A stretch of 64,000 nucleotides of DNA from JAVVHH01 sp963835135 (GTDB lineage Bacteria; Pseudomonadota; Alphaproteobacteria; Acetobacterales; Acetobacteraceae), in contig CAWIEF010000003.1 of NCBI GenBank assembly GCA_963835135.1, forward strand, positions 1,364,001-1,428,000, given 5' to 3'. Of the stretch, positions 18,131 to 26,786 are shown piece after piece. How positions within the stretch are numbered: the first letter of the stretch is position 1; each line of letters opens with the position of its first letter. The notes below the pieces were generated by a model. That model was not told where the DNA came from, ran no database searches, and saw only the letters and a program-made list of their open reading frames with translations. Position numbers and translations under genes: made by a program.

Positions 18131-19315
18131 ATGCAAGCACTCGCGTTCGCCACACCGCCGGACCAGACCGAGGCCACCGAGGCATTGCGGGCCGAGTTGC
18201 GGGGCTTTCTCAGCGTCGAGTTGGCAGATCGGACCCCGCAACAGAAAGCCGCGTCGTGGAGCGGCCACGACCGTGCGTTCAGCCGCAAGATGGGCCAGCG
18301 CGGGTGGCTCGGGATGACCTGGCCGAAGCGGTACGGGGGGCACGAACGGAGCGCTCTGGAGCGGTACGTCGTACTGGAGGAGATGCTCGCGGCAGGTGCG
18401 CCGGTCGGACATCACTGGGTCGCGGACCGGCAGAGCGGGCCGAGCATCTTGAAGAACGGCACGGAGGCGCAGCGGCTGGACATCCTGCCGAAGATCGCCG
18501 CGGGGGAGTGTTCGTTCTGCATCGGCATGAGCGAGCCGGATTCCGGCTCCGACCTGGCGGCGGCGCGGACGCGGGCGCAGCGGGTGCAGGGCGGCTGGCT
18601 CGTCAGCGGAACGAAGGTCTGGACCTCGTCGGCGCACGTCGCGGATTACATGATCCTGTTCTGCCGGACCGGCGAGAAGGCGCAGGACGACCGCCATGCT
18701 GGCGCGAGCCAATTCGTGGTCGACATGCGGCGGGCCCAGGAGGGCGGTGGCATGACGGTGCGCCCGATCATCGACATGACCGGGGGTCACCATTTCAACG
18801 AGGTCATCCTCGACGACATGCTGCTGCCGGAGGACTCGCTGCTCGGCCAGGAGGGCGACGGCTGGAAGCAGGTGACCGGCGAGCTGGCCTTCGAACGCTC
18901 GGGGCCGGACCGGTTCCTCTCCAGCTTCGCGCTGCTGGTCGAGGCGGTGCGGACGCTCCAGCCAAAAGCGGGGGGGCCGGATGCGGATGACCGGGCAGCG
19001 GCGGCAATCGGGCGGCTGACGTCGCACATCCTGGCGCTCCGGCGCCTCTCGCGATCGATCGCGGGCATGTTGCAGGCGGGCGAGGACCCGGCGCTGCAAG
19101 CCTCGCTGGTCAAGGACCTGGGCAACGTGCTCGAGCAGGAGACGGTCGAGGTCGTGCGGCTGCTGGTCGACGTGGAGCCGAGCATGGTCAACGGGGCCGG
19201 GTCGCTGTCGGCGGTGTTGGCGCATCTGGTGATGACGGCGCCGTCCTTCTCGCTGCGGGGCGGGACGCGGGAGATCCTGCGCGGGATCATCGCCCGGGGT
19301 CTTGGCCTTCGATGA
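18131..19315 (+). CDS. Acyl-CoA dehydrogenase family protein
   Basis: A 394-residue acyl-CoA dehydrogenase. The central domain has CIGMSEPDSGSDLAAARTRA near residues 134-153, the conserved flavin-contact segment, then SGTKVWTSSAHVADYMI. The C-terminal end RGGTREILRGIIARGLGLR is typical. It forms alpha,beta-unsaturated acyl-CoA with electrons passing to ETF. ATG 18131 follows the synthetase stop by two bases, and the end overlaps the hydratase start (ATGA). Confidence 0.9.
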   Translation: MQALAFATPPDQTEATEALRAELRGFLSVELADRTPQQKAASWSGHDRAFSRKMGQRGWLGMTWPKRYGGHERSALERYVVLEEMLAAGAPVGHHWVADRQSGPSILKNGTEAQRLDILPKIAAGECSFCIGMSEPDSGSDLAAARTRAQRVQGGWLVSGTKVWTSSAHVADYMILFCRTGEKAQDDRHAGASQFVVDMRRAQEGGGMTVRPIIDMTGGHHFNEVILDDMLLPEDSLLGQEGDGWKQVTGELAFERSGPDRFLSSFALLVEAVRTLQPKAGGPDADDRAAAAIGRLTSHILALRRLSRSIAGMLQAGEDPALQASLVKDLGNVLEQETVEVVRLLVDVEPSMVNGAGSLSAVLAHLVMTAPSFSLRGGTREILRGIIARGLGLR

Positions 19316-20091
19316 GCGAGACGGCGGGGCGCGACGTCCGCGTCAGCATCGACGGGCATGTCGGGATCGCGGAGATTTGCCGGGCGCCGAACAATTTCTT
19401 CGACATTCCGCTCATCCGCGACCTGGCGGCGGCGTTCGAGGGCTTCGGGCAGGACCCGGCGGTCCGCTGCATCGTGCTGTGCGCGGAGGGCAAGAACTTC
19501 TGCGCCGGGGCCAATTTCGCATCACCGGCGCGGGACACCGTGGGCGACCGGCAGGGCGGGCACTTGTACCAGCAGGCAGTGCGTCTGTTCCGGTGCGAAA
19601 AGCCGATCGTGGCGGCCGTGCAGGGCGCCGCGGTGGGGGGCGGGTTGGGCTTGGCGCTGGTGGCGGATTTCCGCGTGGCGTCGGCCGAGTCGCGGTTCAC
19701 GGCGAATTTCAACCGGCTGGGTTTCCATCCCGGGTTCGGGCTGAGCGTGACGCTGCCGCGCGTAGTCGGCGCACAGCAGGCTGCGATGCTGTTCTACACC
19801 GGGCGGCGCATCGGCGGGGTGCAGGCGGAGGCGATCGGGCTCGTCGACGTCCTCGCGCCGGCGGACGGGCTGCGCGAGGCGGCGATGGAGCTGGCGCGCG
19901 AGATCGCGATCTCGGCACCGATCGCGGTCGCTTCGACCCGGCGCACCTTACGGCGGGGCTTGGCCGATGCCGTGGCGGCGATCACCGATCACGAACTCAG
20001 CGAGCAACAGCAGCATTTTCAGACCGCGGACTTCAAAGAGGGGGTCGCGGCGATGGCGGAGCGGCGGGCGCCGGCGTTCTCAGGGCGATAG
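19312..20091 (+). CDS. Enoyl-CoA hydratase/isomerase family protein
   Basis: A 259-residue crotonase-fold protein. The oxyanion-hole segments are CAEGKNFCAGANFAS (near residues 58-72) and GAAVGGGLGLALVADFRVAS (near 104-123). It probably hydrates the enoyl-CoA made by the dehydrogenases encoded just upstream. It is the last gene of the 8535-20091 operon. Its TAG directly abuts the end of the convergent gspD gene. Confidence 0.88.
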   Translation: MSETAGRDVRVSIDGHVGIAEICRAPNNFFDIPLIRDLAAAFEGFGQDPAVRCIVLCAEGKNFCAGANFASPARDTVGDRQGGHLYQQAVRLFRCEKPIVAAVQGAAVGGGLGLALVADFRVASAESRFTANFNRLGFHPGFGLSVTLPRVVGAQQAAMLFYTGRRIGGVQAEAIGLVDVLAPADGLREAAMELAREIAISAPIAVASTRRTLRRGLADAVAAITDHELSEQQQHFQTADFKEGVAAMAERRAPAFSGR

Positions 20092-22410
20092 TCAGCGATC
20101 CAGGCCGACGGAGCGCCGCACGCGACGTTGCGGGTCCGGCGAGCCGGATTGGGGCAGGCGCTGGAGCTCGCTAGGGATCGCGGCCGCGTTGATCAGCTGA
20201 TCGCGGAGGTCCTCGGTGAGCGCGCGGGCGTCACGCTGATCGTGGACGACGTGCGGCGTGACGAGGACGAGGAGTTCGGTCCGGCCGCGCGCGTTGCCCT
20301 GCTGACCGGCGAGCAGGCCCAGGATGGGGATGTCCTTGAGCCAAGGAATGCCGCTATTTTCGCGGCTGGCGTTGTCGCGGATCAAGCCGGCGAGGCCGAT
20401 GGTCTGGCCGTCCTGCACGACGACGCGGGAACGGACGTTGCGCTCAAGGAAAGTCGGCGAGGCGATCTTGGAGTTGTTGGTCGCGGTCGTGTCCACGTCG
20501 CTGACCTCCTGGGCGATGTCGAGCGTGACCAGGCCGCCGCTGTTCACGCGGGGCGTGACCTCCATGATGACGCCGGTCTCGCGGTAGTCGATCGAGTTGA
20601 TGATGGCGGAATTTGGCGTCAGCGTACTTTGCGAGCTGGTGGTCAGGAAGGGAACGAGGTTGCCGACCTGGAGGCGGGCGGATTCGTTGTCGAGCACCAT
20701 GAGCTGAGGCGAGGACAGGACCTTCACCGTGGTAACGTTCTGCAGCGCGCTGAGCGCGTAGGTCTCGTTGTTGCCGCCGGCGAGGATGAAGCCAGGAAAG
20801 GTGGTCGCCAACGCGCTCGCGGTCGCGTTGAGTGCGGTGTTGAAGTTGAGCGCGCCGTTGATGCCGCCGCCTTTAAAGAAGAATTGGGTGCCGTAGTTGA
20901 GGCTGTCGTTCAGCGTGACCTCGGCGATGACCGCGTCGATCCGGACCTGCAACGGCAGGATGTCGATCTTGTGCAGCATGGCCTCGACCGTGTCGTGCTC
21001 GGCGGGGGTCGCATAGACGAGGATGGCGTTGTTCTCGGCGTTGGGGATGATGCGGATGGTGTTGAGGTCGGCGTCGGTCCCGCCGCCGGCCTGTCCTGCG
21101 CCGCCCCCCGCGCCGCCGGCCGGGTCGAGTCCGCCGAGCAGAGGGTTGGCCGGGTTCTGTCCAGGGGCGAGCTGGGCCTGGGCTCCGGTCTGGCCGAGGC
21201 CGCCACCAGCGCCGCCCAGGCTGCCGAGACCCCCGCCGGCCCCGCCGAGCGAGCTGCCACCGCCGAGCGCATTGCCGCCGAGCCCGCCACCACCCCCGCC
21301 TGCACCGCCGCCGCTGTTGAAGCTGTTGGTGCCGCCGCTGCGGCGGGCTGGGGCGCCGACCGCGCGGGCGCTGGGCGTGGCGGTCACGTGATTGGGCGTG
21401 AAGGCTTGCTGCAGGACATAGGCGACGTCGTTGCTCTTGCTGTTCTGCAGGTAGAACACGCTCCAGCCGCGGACCGTCTGACGCCTGCTGCGCTCGACGA
21501 GCGCGTAGATCCGGCGGGCATCCTCGATGTAGCGGGCTTGGGCGGATACGAGCAGCACGGCGTTGATGCGCTCCATCGGGACGACCCGCACGATGCCGGC
21601 CAGGGCGGCGCCCTGCCCGCTCCGCATGGCTTCGGTCATCGCGGCGCCGAAATCGCGGGCGGTCCCGCTGCCGACCGGGAATAGCGCGTAGGACTGGCCG
21701 GCCAGAGCGTCGATATCGAAGGCATGGACCAGGTTCAGGAGCGCCTCGCGGGTGCCGGGATCACCGCTGATGAGCAGCGCGTTGCGGCCCGGATCCGGGC
21801 TGACCCGGCCGGTGGCGCCGGCGTATGGCTGCAGGACTTTTGCCAAGTCATCGGCCGCGGCGTAGCGGAGCGGGATGACGGCGCTTCCGGCGACGCCCGC
21901 GCTGGCCAGGCCCGGGGCGGCGGCCGCGATGGCGGCGGGCGCGACCCGGTAGAGACCGCCGCTCTCGAGCACGGTGGCGCCGTTCTGCGCGAGCACCGCC
22001 TGCAGCGAGGCGAGCACGCGCGAGCGTGGGATCGGGTTGACCGTGCGCAACGTGGCGGTGCCGCGGACGGACGGGTCGAGGGTGTAGTTGACGTGCAGGA
22101 TCGTGCCGAGCGTTTGGGCGACGATCTCGCGGATGTCCGTGTCGACGAAATCGAGCGAGATGTCGCCGGGCTCGTTGGCCCCGGGAGCCGTCGCACCGGC
22201 GACAGCGGCCGGCGAGGGTCGGACGGTGCCGTAGGTGACGAGCGGGGTGCCAAGCGGGGTCGCGGCGCCGATGGGGCCGTTGACGCGCGTCGCGGCGACG
22301 CCGGCTTCGCCCTGCACGGCCGGCAGCGATTCGAGGACCGGGGTCTGGGGCAGCTCGCAGCCGAGAAGGGCGAGCGGCGAGAGGAGCGCAAGGAGAAGGC
22401 GGCGGGTCAT
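20092..22410 (-). CDS. gspD: Type II secretion system secretin GspD
   Basis: A 772-residue outer-membrane secretin. It starts with a lipoprotein-type signal (LLSPLALLGC), then an N0 domain (ISLDFVDTDIREIVAQTLGT), N1-N3 domains, and the conserved secretin core with VPFLTTSS, YRETGVIMEVTPRV and VVVQDGQTIGLAGLIRD, ending after TELLVLVTPHVV. Residues about 355-450 in the N3 region are almost pure Gly/Ala/Ser/Asn/Pro, a long low-complexity insertion. It is the last gene of the left T2SS block and overlaps the upstream GspC-like gene by four bases. It forms the exit pore for folded exoproteins. Confidence 0.95.
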   Translation of the reverse strand: MTRRLLLALLSPLALLGCELPQTPVLESLPAVQGEAGVAATRVNGPIGAATPLGTPLVTYGTVRPSPAAVAGATAPGANEPGDISLDFVDTDIREIVAQTLGTILHVNYTLDPSVRGTATLRTVNPIPRSRVLASLQAVLAQNGATVLESGGLYRVAPAAIAAAAPGLASAGVAGSAVIPLRYAAADDLAKVLQPYAGATGRVSPDPGRNALLISGDPGTREALLNLVHAFDIDALAGQSYALFPVGSGTARDFGAAMTEAMRSGQGAALAGIVRVVPMERINAVLLVSAQARYIEDARRIYALVERSRRQTVRGWSVFYLQNSKSNDVAYVLQQAFTPNHVTATPSARAVGAPARRSGGTNSFNSGGGAGGGGGGLGGNALGGGSSLGGAGGGLGSLGGAGGGLGQTGAQAQLAPGQNPANPLLGGLDPAGGAGGGAGQAGGGTDADLNTIRIIPNAENNAILVYATPAEHDTVEAMLHKIDILPLQVRIDAVIAEVTLNDSLNYGTQFFFKGGGINGALNFNTALNATASALATTFPGFILAGGNNETYALSALQNVTTVKVLSSPQLMVLDNESARLQVGNLVPFLTTSSQSTLTPNSAIINSIDYRETGVIMEVTPRVNSGGLVTLDIAQEVSDVDTTATNNSKIASPTFLERNVRSRVVVQDGQTIGLAGLIRDNASRENSGIPWLKDIPILGLLAGQQGNARGRTELLVLVTPHVVHDQRDARALTEDLRDQLINAAAIPSELQRLPQSGSPDPQRRVRRSVGLDR

Positions 22411-23057
22411 CGTGCTGCTCCGGCAGGTTGCGGAATCCCGTAACCGGCGCCGGGGGCGATGGGCGGGATGGAGAGGGGTGGGCCGCCGGGGATGCCGACA
22501 CCTGATGCGCCAACGGGCGCGATCCCGGGAAACTGCGGCGCGCCGAGAGCGAAGGGCTGGGGTGGGGCGGGCGGTTGCAAGGTGGGATCGAAGCTCGTCC
22601 GTACGGTGCGCTTGCCCTCCGGGCCGATGACGATGACCTGTTGTGGCTCGATCGTCTGCACGGTGAACGGGCCGATATGGCCGCCCTCGGCCACGATGAC
22701 CGGCTTGCCGCCGCCCGAAGTGGCAGGCGGGGCGAAGATGGCGCTTCGGCGGGCTCCGTCGATGAGGATGCCGGTCATGCGCGGGAGCGGGGTGGCCGTC
22801 GAGGCGATCGGGGCGGCCGGGCTGGTGACGCTGGGGGCCCGGCGGGTCTGGCTGAACAGAGGGCGCGCGAGCAGGATCTCCACGGAGCGGCTGGGGTCTG
22901 CATCCGCCGCGGCACGTGGGGCGGCCGGCGCGGTGGTTGCGATCGGGCTGGGCGCGACGGCCGGCTCGACGGAGGGCGGCTGGTCTTGGATCTCGATGAA
23001 CACCAGGGCGGCCAGACCGGTGGCGACGAGCGCGAGAAGGGCGGCAAGGGCGTTCAT
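22407..23057 (-). CDS. Type II secretion GspC/GspN-type inner-membrane protein
   Basis: A 216-residue protein with one N-terminal membrane helix (residues 3-23), a Pro/Ala-rich linker and a short homology-region-like domain. That domain begins LLARPLFSQTRRAP near residue 68 and continues MTGILIDGARRSAIFA; a Pro/Gly-rich tail follows. In T2SS this protein links the inner-membrane platform to the secretin N0 domain. No PDZ or second domain is present, so it is the minimal form. ATG 23057 is chosen because it gives the membrane helix directly and overlaps the gspM end by four bases. Confidence 0.75.
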   Translation of the reverse strand: MNALAALLALVATGLAALVFIEIQDQPPSVEPAVAPSPIATTAPAAPRAAADADPSRSVEILLARPLFSQTRRAPSVTSPAAPIASTATPLPRMTGILIDGARRSAIFAPPATSGGGKPVIVAEGGHIGPFTVQTIEPQQVIVIGPEGKRTVRTSFDPTLQPPAPPQPFALGAPQFPGIAPVGASGVGIPGGPPLSIPPIAPGAGYGIPQPAGAAR

Positions 23058-23653
23058 GGCTCGGCCGCGGGTGACGGAGGTGCCGCCGGCGGGGCCGCGG
23101 CGCCGGCGCGGAAACCGAAAACGACCATGGTGACGTTCATGGCGGGGTCGGCGTCGGCGACGACCGCTCGCAAGGACTGGACCTGCAGGTCGTTGACCAG
23201 CAGCCGCGGCGTGTTGCTGGCGACGGCCTCGAGCAGGCGGACGATGACGGGCCACCGGGCGTTGACGGCGAGACGGACCCCGATGCGGCGATAGGCGCCA
23301 GCGGGTTCGCCCGCGAGGACTTCGGTGCTGGACAGGGTCGCCCCGAGGCTCGCGCCGATCTGCTGCAGCCGTTGCTGGAGGGCGGCGCCGGCGACGGCAT
23401 CGCTGGCCCCGCCCAGGACGGCGACGGGTGCCGCAGCCTGGGTCGTGGCCGCCTCGGCGCGGAGTGCCGGGAGGTCGGCCGAGATCTGGGCCATGCGGCG
23501 GGCCAGCGTCGTTTGCCGGTCGATACTGTCGGCGCGCTCGGCATACCAATCGGTCAGCGGCACGGCGATGCCGGCCCAGAGTGCGGCCAGCACGACGACG
23601 AGCAACGCGACGGCCAAGACCCGGCCGCGCACACCCTCCGGCAGATCACCCAT
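23054..23653 (-). CDS. gspM: Type II secretion system protein GspM
   Basis: A 199-residue inner-membrane protein with an N-terminal helix (about residues 11-33), a coiled segment rich in Ala/Gln/Arg and a small ferredoxin-like C-terminal domain (about 110-185). It matches the GspM layout. GspM works with GspL in the inner-membrane platform. Its stop overlaps the GspC-like start by four bases, and gspH lies 21 bases upstream. The call rests on layout plus position; sequence conservation in this family is low. Confidence 0.75.
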   Translation of the reverse strand: MGDLPEGVRGRVLAVALLVVVLAALWAGIAVPLTDWYAERADSIDRQTTLARRMAQISADLPALRAEAATTQAAAPVAVLGGASDAVAGAALQQRLQQIGASLGATLSSTEVLAGEPAGAYRRIGVRLAVNARWPVIVRLLEAVASNTPRLLVNDLQVQSLRAVVADADPAMNVTMVVFGFRAGAAAPPAAPPSPAAEP

Positions 23654-23674
23654 GCGATGCTCCCGGGGCGCCGA

Positions 23675-24121
23675 TCATGGCGTGTTGGCGGCGGCGACGG
23701 CGACGCGGCCGGTCAGCCAGTTGACCGCGATGCGGGCCGTGTTGGCATGGCCGGCAAGGTCGACGGTGCCGCCAGAGGAGCTGCCATCCGGGCGAAAGAG
23801 GATGGCGGGGGCGGCTGCGGCGATGCGGATGCCGGGAGGCAGGCGGCGAACCGGGTCGGCGCCGAGTTGCAAGGCGGCGTCGGCCGGGTCGAAGCGGACC
23901 GGGACGAGACGATTGGCCGCAATGGCGCGGGTGCGGGCGACGCGGAGGGTGCCGGCGACGAGGGAGGTGGCGGCGCGAAGGTCGATTGTGCCGCCGCGGG
24001 TGGGCGCCCGGGTGAGCACCAGGCCGGCGACGAGGGCGAGGATGACGAGGACGACCGTCATTTCGATCAAGGTGAAACCCTGGTCATGGTTGCGTCTCGG
24101 GGCTCGTGAGGCATCGTTCAT
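23675..24121 (-). CDS. gspH: Type II secretion minor pseudopilin GspH
   Basis: A 148-residue pseudopilin. The prepilin cleavage site is DQG/FTLIEM, with Gly15, Phe16 and the conserved Glu20, followed by a hydrophobic helix. The rest resembles GspH (VAGTLRVARTRAIAANRLVPVRFD). The ATG at 24121 gives a short basic leader, as expected for prepilin peptidase processing. It is the first gene of the H-M-C-D run, and the PAS gene at 24285 is divergent from it. The prepilin peptidase is not encoded in this window. Confidence 0.85.
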   Translation of the reverse strand: MNDASRAPRRNHDQGFTLIEMTVVLVILALVAGLVLTRAPTRGGTIDLRAATSLVAGTLRVARTRAIAANRLVPVRFDPADAALQLGADPVRRLPPGIRIAAAAPAILFRPDGSSSGGTVDLAGHANTARIAVNWLTGRVAVAAANTP

Positions 24122-24284
24122 CGTTTCAGCCGCAGCACTCGCGTCGTTGCTACCGCCGAGGCGGATCAGGGGCAGGGTATAGTGGGAAGCGTGCGCCGGA
24201 GCGATCGTGATATTTCGGCCATGAGCGCGTGCAGGCGGACAGACCGCCGGACCACGGCGGGTGATATTCATCTTTTCTACATCA

Positions 24285-25538
24285 ATGCTGGGTAGCATCG
24301 ACGCACTCGAGTGGAAAAAGCGCGTGGCACTCCCGGCGGTCATCGAATCAGGTCTGAACGAAGCAGGCACTGCGGTCGCCGTGATCGTCCATCCCGAGCG
24401 CGGAGCCTCGGCGATGATCGAGTACGTCAACCAGCCCTTCGCCGAGGTCATCCGGCGCACGCAGCGAGAGCTCACCGGGGCTAGCTTTCAAAGAGTGTTG
24501 GATTTTGTCGGCACGACCGAGTGCCGGGAGCAATTGCTGCAATCGCTGAGGACGGGCCGATCGATCGAGCTGGACGTCATGTTGGTGGCGGGCGCCGTGG
24601 AGAGTTGGCTGGGCTTGCGCCTCTCGTTTCCGCCGCCGGGCCCGTCCGGGGTGCGCAACGCGATCCTGATCGGCCGGGATATCACGCGGGCGCGGAAGAA
24701 CGCCACGCAGGAAGACAAGATGCGGCAAATGCTGGCGCAAATCTTCATGCGGATCAACGCGGCGGTCACGATCGTGGGCCGGGGCGGTGAGATGGTGATG
24801 TGCAACACCGCGTTCCGCAATCTGACCGGCTTTTCTGCCGAGGAGCTGAAGCGGATCCGGGTTCAGGACCTGACCCCGCCGCACTACGTCGAGGCTGGCA
24901 CGAAGGCCCGCGAGGCCCAATTCGCCGGCGGCGAGCCGTATGCGATGGACTTCGAAACGCTGGTCAAAGGCGGACACCGGGTTCCCGTGCGACTCACGTC
25001 GGAGCTGTTGTCCGATAGTGGTCAGCATTATCGGGTCGTGACGCTGATCCCGCGCACGGTGGCAGCCAGCGATCCGCGGCCGGTCGAAGTGGCGGCCCTG
25101 ACGGCGGCCGCGCAGGCCTATGCGAGCCGTGATCGAGGCGAGTTGCGCGCGATCAGCCTCGAAGCGCTTCGCTCCCTGTTCGGGCCGGATTGGGAGCGGA
25201 TCGCGGTCCGCGCCATGCTGCGGGCGGAGCAGGCGATCCGCAAGCGGCTGGAGCGCGACGACGTCCTCAGCCGGCTGAGCGACACCGAGTTCGTGCTGTG
25301 GTTCAGCAACGAGGACCACGTGCGCAACGGGTCGATGCTCCAGGCGATCGTGCGTGACGTCCGCCTGACGTTCCTGACGGAGTTCGGGGAGGAGATCTCC
25401 AACTCCGTGAGCGCGACGCTCGTCCCCCACGAGAAGGCCACTCCGCCCTCGCCCCCGCCGGGGCCGGCGCAGCCCAAAGGCAAGGTCGTCCACTATGTGA
25501 ACGTGCACGGCGCGGCGACGAAAGCCGCGACCAGCTAG
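24285..25538 (+). CDS. PAS-domain protein with degenerate GGDEF-like C-terminus
   Basis: About 417 residues. Two PAS domains are visible: IEYVNQPFAEVIRRTQREL to GRDITRARKNATQ, and VGRGGEMVMCNTAFRNLTGF to the HYRVVTLIPRT end. The C-terminal part resembles a shrunken GGDEF domain in which the signature is replaced by SRLSDTEFVLWF, so it is unlikely to make cyclic-di-GMP. The gene sits in the T2SS run on the opposite strand, divergent from gspH and ending one base from gspF. An in-frame GTG at 24261 is an alternative start; no clear ribosome binding site decides. A role in controlling secretion is only suggested by place. Confidence 0.75.
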   Translation: MLGSIDALEWKKRVALPAVIESGLNEAGTAVAVIVHPERGASAMIEYVNQPFAEVIRRTQRELTGASFQRVLDFVGTTECREQLLQSLRTGRSIELDVMLVAGAVESWLGLRLSFPPPGPSGVRNAILIGRDITRARKNATQEDKMRQMLAQIFMRINAAVTIVGRGGEMVMCNTAFRNLTGFSAEELKRIRVQDLTPPHYVEAGTKAREAQFAGGEPYAMDFETLVKGGHRVPVRLTSELLSDSGQHYRVVTLIPRTVAASDPRPVEVAALTAAAQAYASRDRGELRAISLEALRSLFGPDWERIAVRAMLRAEQAIRKRLERDDVLSRLSDTEFVLWFSNEDHVRNGSMLQAIVRDVRLTFLTEFGEEISNSVSATLVPHEKATPPSPPPGPAQPKGKVVHYVNVHGAATKAATS

Positions 25539-25539
25539 C

Positions 25540-26760
25540 TCATGTCGCGGCGAGGTCGTTCAGGCTCAGCATCGCGAGCAGCAGGGCGGCGATGATGCCG
25601 GCGATGGCGGCACCCATCACGACGGTGATGGCAGGCACCAGCAAGGCGACAAGGCGCTGGACACCGAGGCGAGTACGTTCCTCATGGATCTCGGCGGCGC
25701 GCAGTGACATCGGGCCGAGTTGGGCGGTTTCTTCGCCGAGGCGAAGCAGATGGGTGGTGCGGGGCGGGAACAGCCCGCTCTCCTCGAGCGGGCCGGCGAG
25801 CCCGGCGCCGCCTTTTGCCTGAAGTGCGGCGCGGGAGATCGCGCCGGTCGCTGCGCGATTGCCGACGGCATCTTGGACGATGCCGAGCGCTGCGATGAGC
25901 GACACGCCGTTGATGAGCAGGGTGCCCAACGTGCGGGTGAACCGGGCGGCCACGAGTTCGCGCTGCAAGCCGCCGAAGATCGGCAGACGAAGGAGGAGCG
26001 TGTCGGCCCGCAGGCGCGGGCCTGGCTGCTTGAGCACCTGCCCGGCGACGAGGAGCACAACGAGCAGGAGCAGACCGACATACGCTCCTTCGTTCGACAC
26101 GAAGTCGCCCAGCGCGAGCAGCGCCCGCGTGGCGCCCGGCAACTGAGCGCCGCTCTGCTCGAAGAGCGGGACGAATTGGGGCAGGACTTGGGTCAGCAGG
26201 AGGATGATGGAGCCGATGGCCGCGACGAGCAGGAGGGCGGGATAAATCATTGCCGACTTGACGCTGCTGGCCAGGCCGCGCTCGCGTTCGAGCAGGGCCG
26301 CCAGATGCTCGAGGGTTGGAGCCAGCGTGCCCCCGGCCTCGCCGGCGCGGACGAGGCCGATGTAGAGGCGCGGGAAGCTGGCCGGGTTTTCGGCCAGCGC
26401 CGCGGCCAAGGAGCCGCCGTCGCGGACGGTGCGGCGGAGCGCCTCGACCGCGGCGAGGACGCGCTTGTTGGGGGCGGTCTCGACGAGAAAACGGAGCGAG
26501 CGGTCGAGATCCTGGCCGGCCCCGAGCATGACGGAGAGCTCGCGGGTGAAATCGGCGACGTCCTGCCGGCTCATGCCGCGGCGGCCGAACTCGCGATCGA
26601 ACAGGCGCCGCCAGGTAGCGGTGTCGGCGGGCTCGGCGCGCAGCGGGATATGCCCCTGGCGTTGCAGGCGGCCGATGATCTCGGCCTGAGTGTCGGCCTG
26701 CATGGTCCCGCGCACGGTGCGGCCGGACGGATCGAGCGCAGTGTAGCGAAAGGACGGCAT
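25540..26760 (-). CDS. gspF: Type II secretion inner-membrane platform protein GspF
   Basis: A 406-residue polytopic protein with two repeated cytoplasmic GspF domains and three membrane helices (about 170-190, 220-245, 375-398). It starts MPSFRYTALDPSGRTVRGTM, the usual family opening, and shows GEAGGTLAPTLEHLA and GEETAQLGPM. It is the platform around which the GspE ATPase drives pseudopilus growth. gspE lies 26 bases upstream on the same strand. Confidence 0.94.
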   Translation of the reverse strand: MPSFRYTALDPSGRTVRGTMQADTQAEIIGRLQRQGHIPLRAEPADTATWRRLFDREFGRRGMSRQDVADFTRELSVMLGAGQDLDRSLRFLVETAPNKRVLAAVEALRRTVRDGGSLAAALAENPASFPRLYIGLVRAGEAGGTLAPTLEHLAALLERERGLASSVKSAMIYPALLLVAAIGSIILLLTQVLPQFVPLFEQSGAQLPGATRALLALGDFVSNEGAYVGLLLLVVLLVAGQVLKQPGPRLRADTLLLRLPIFGGLQRELVAARFTRTLGTLLINGVSLIAALGIVQDAVGNRAATGAISRAALQAKGGAGLAGPLEESGLFPPRTTHLLRLGEETAQLGPMSLRAAEIHEERTRLGVQRLVALLVPAITVVMGAAIAGIIAALLLAMLSLNDLAAT

Positions 26761-26786
26761 CAGGCGTAGGTCCGGATCGGACGCAT

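Noticed and set aside
21060..21345. Repetitive DNA resembling a repeat array
   Set aside because: It is the coding sequence of the Gly-rich part of GspD, with no regular spacers.
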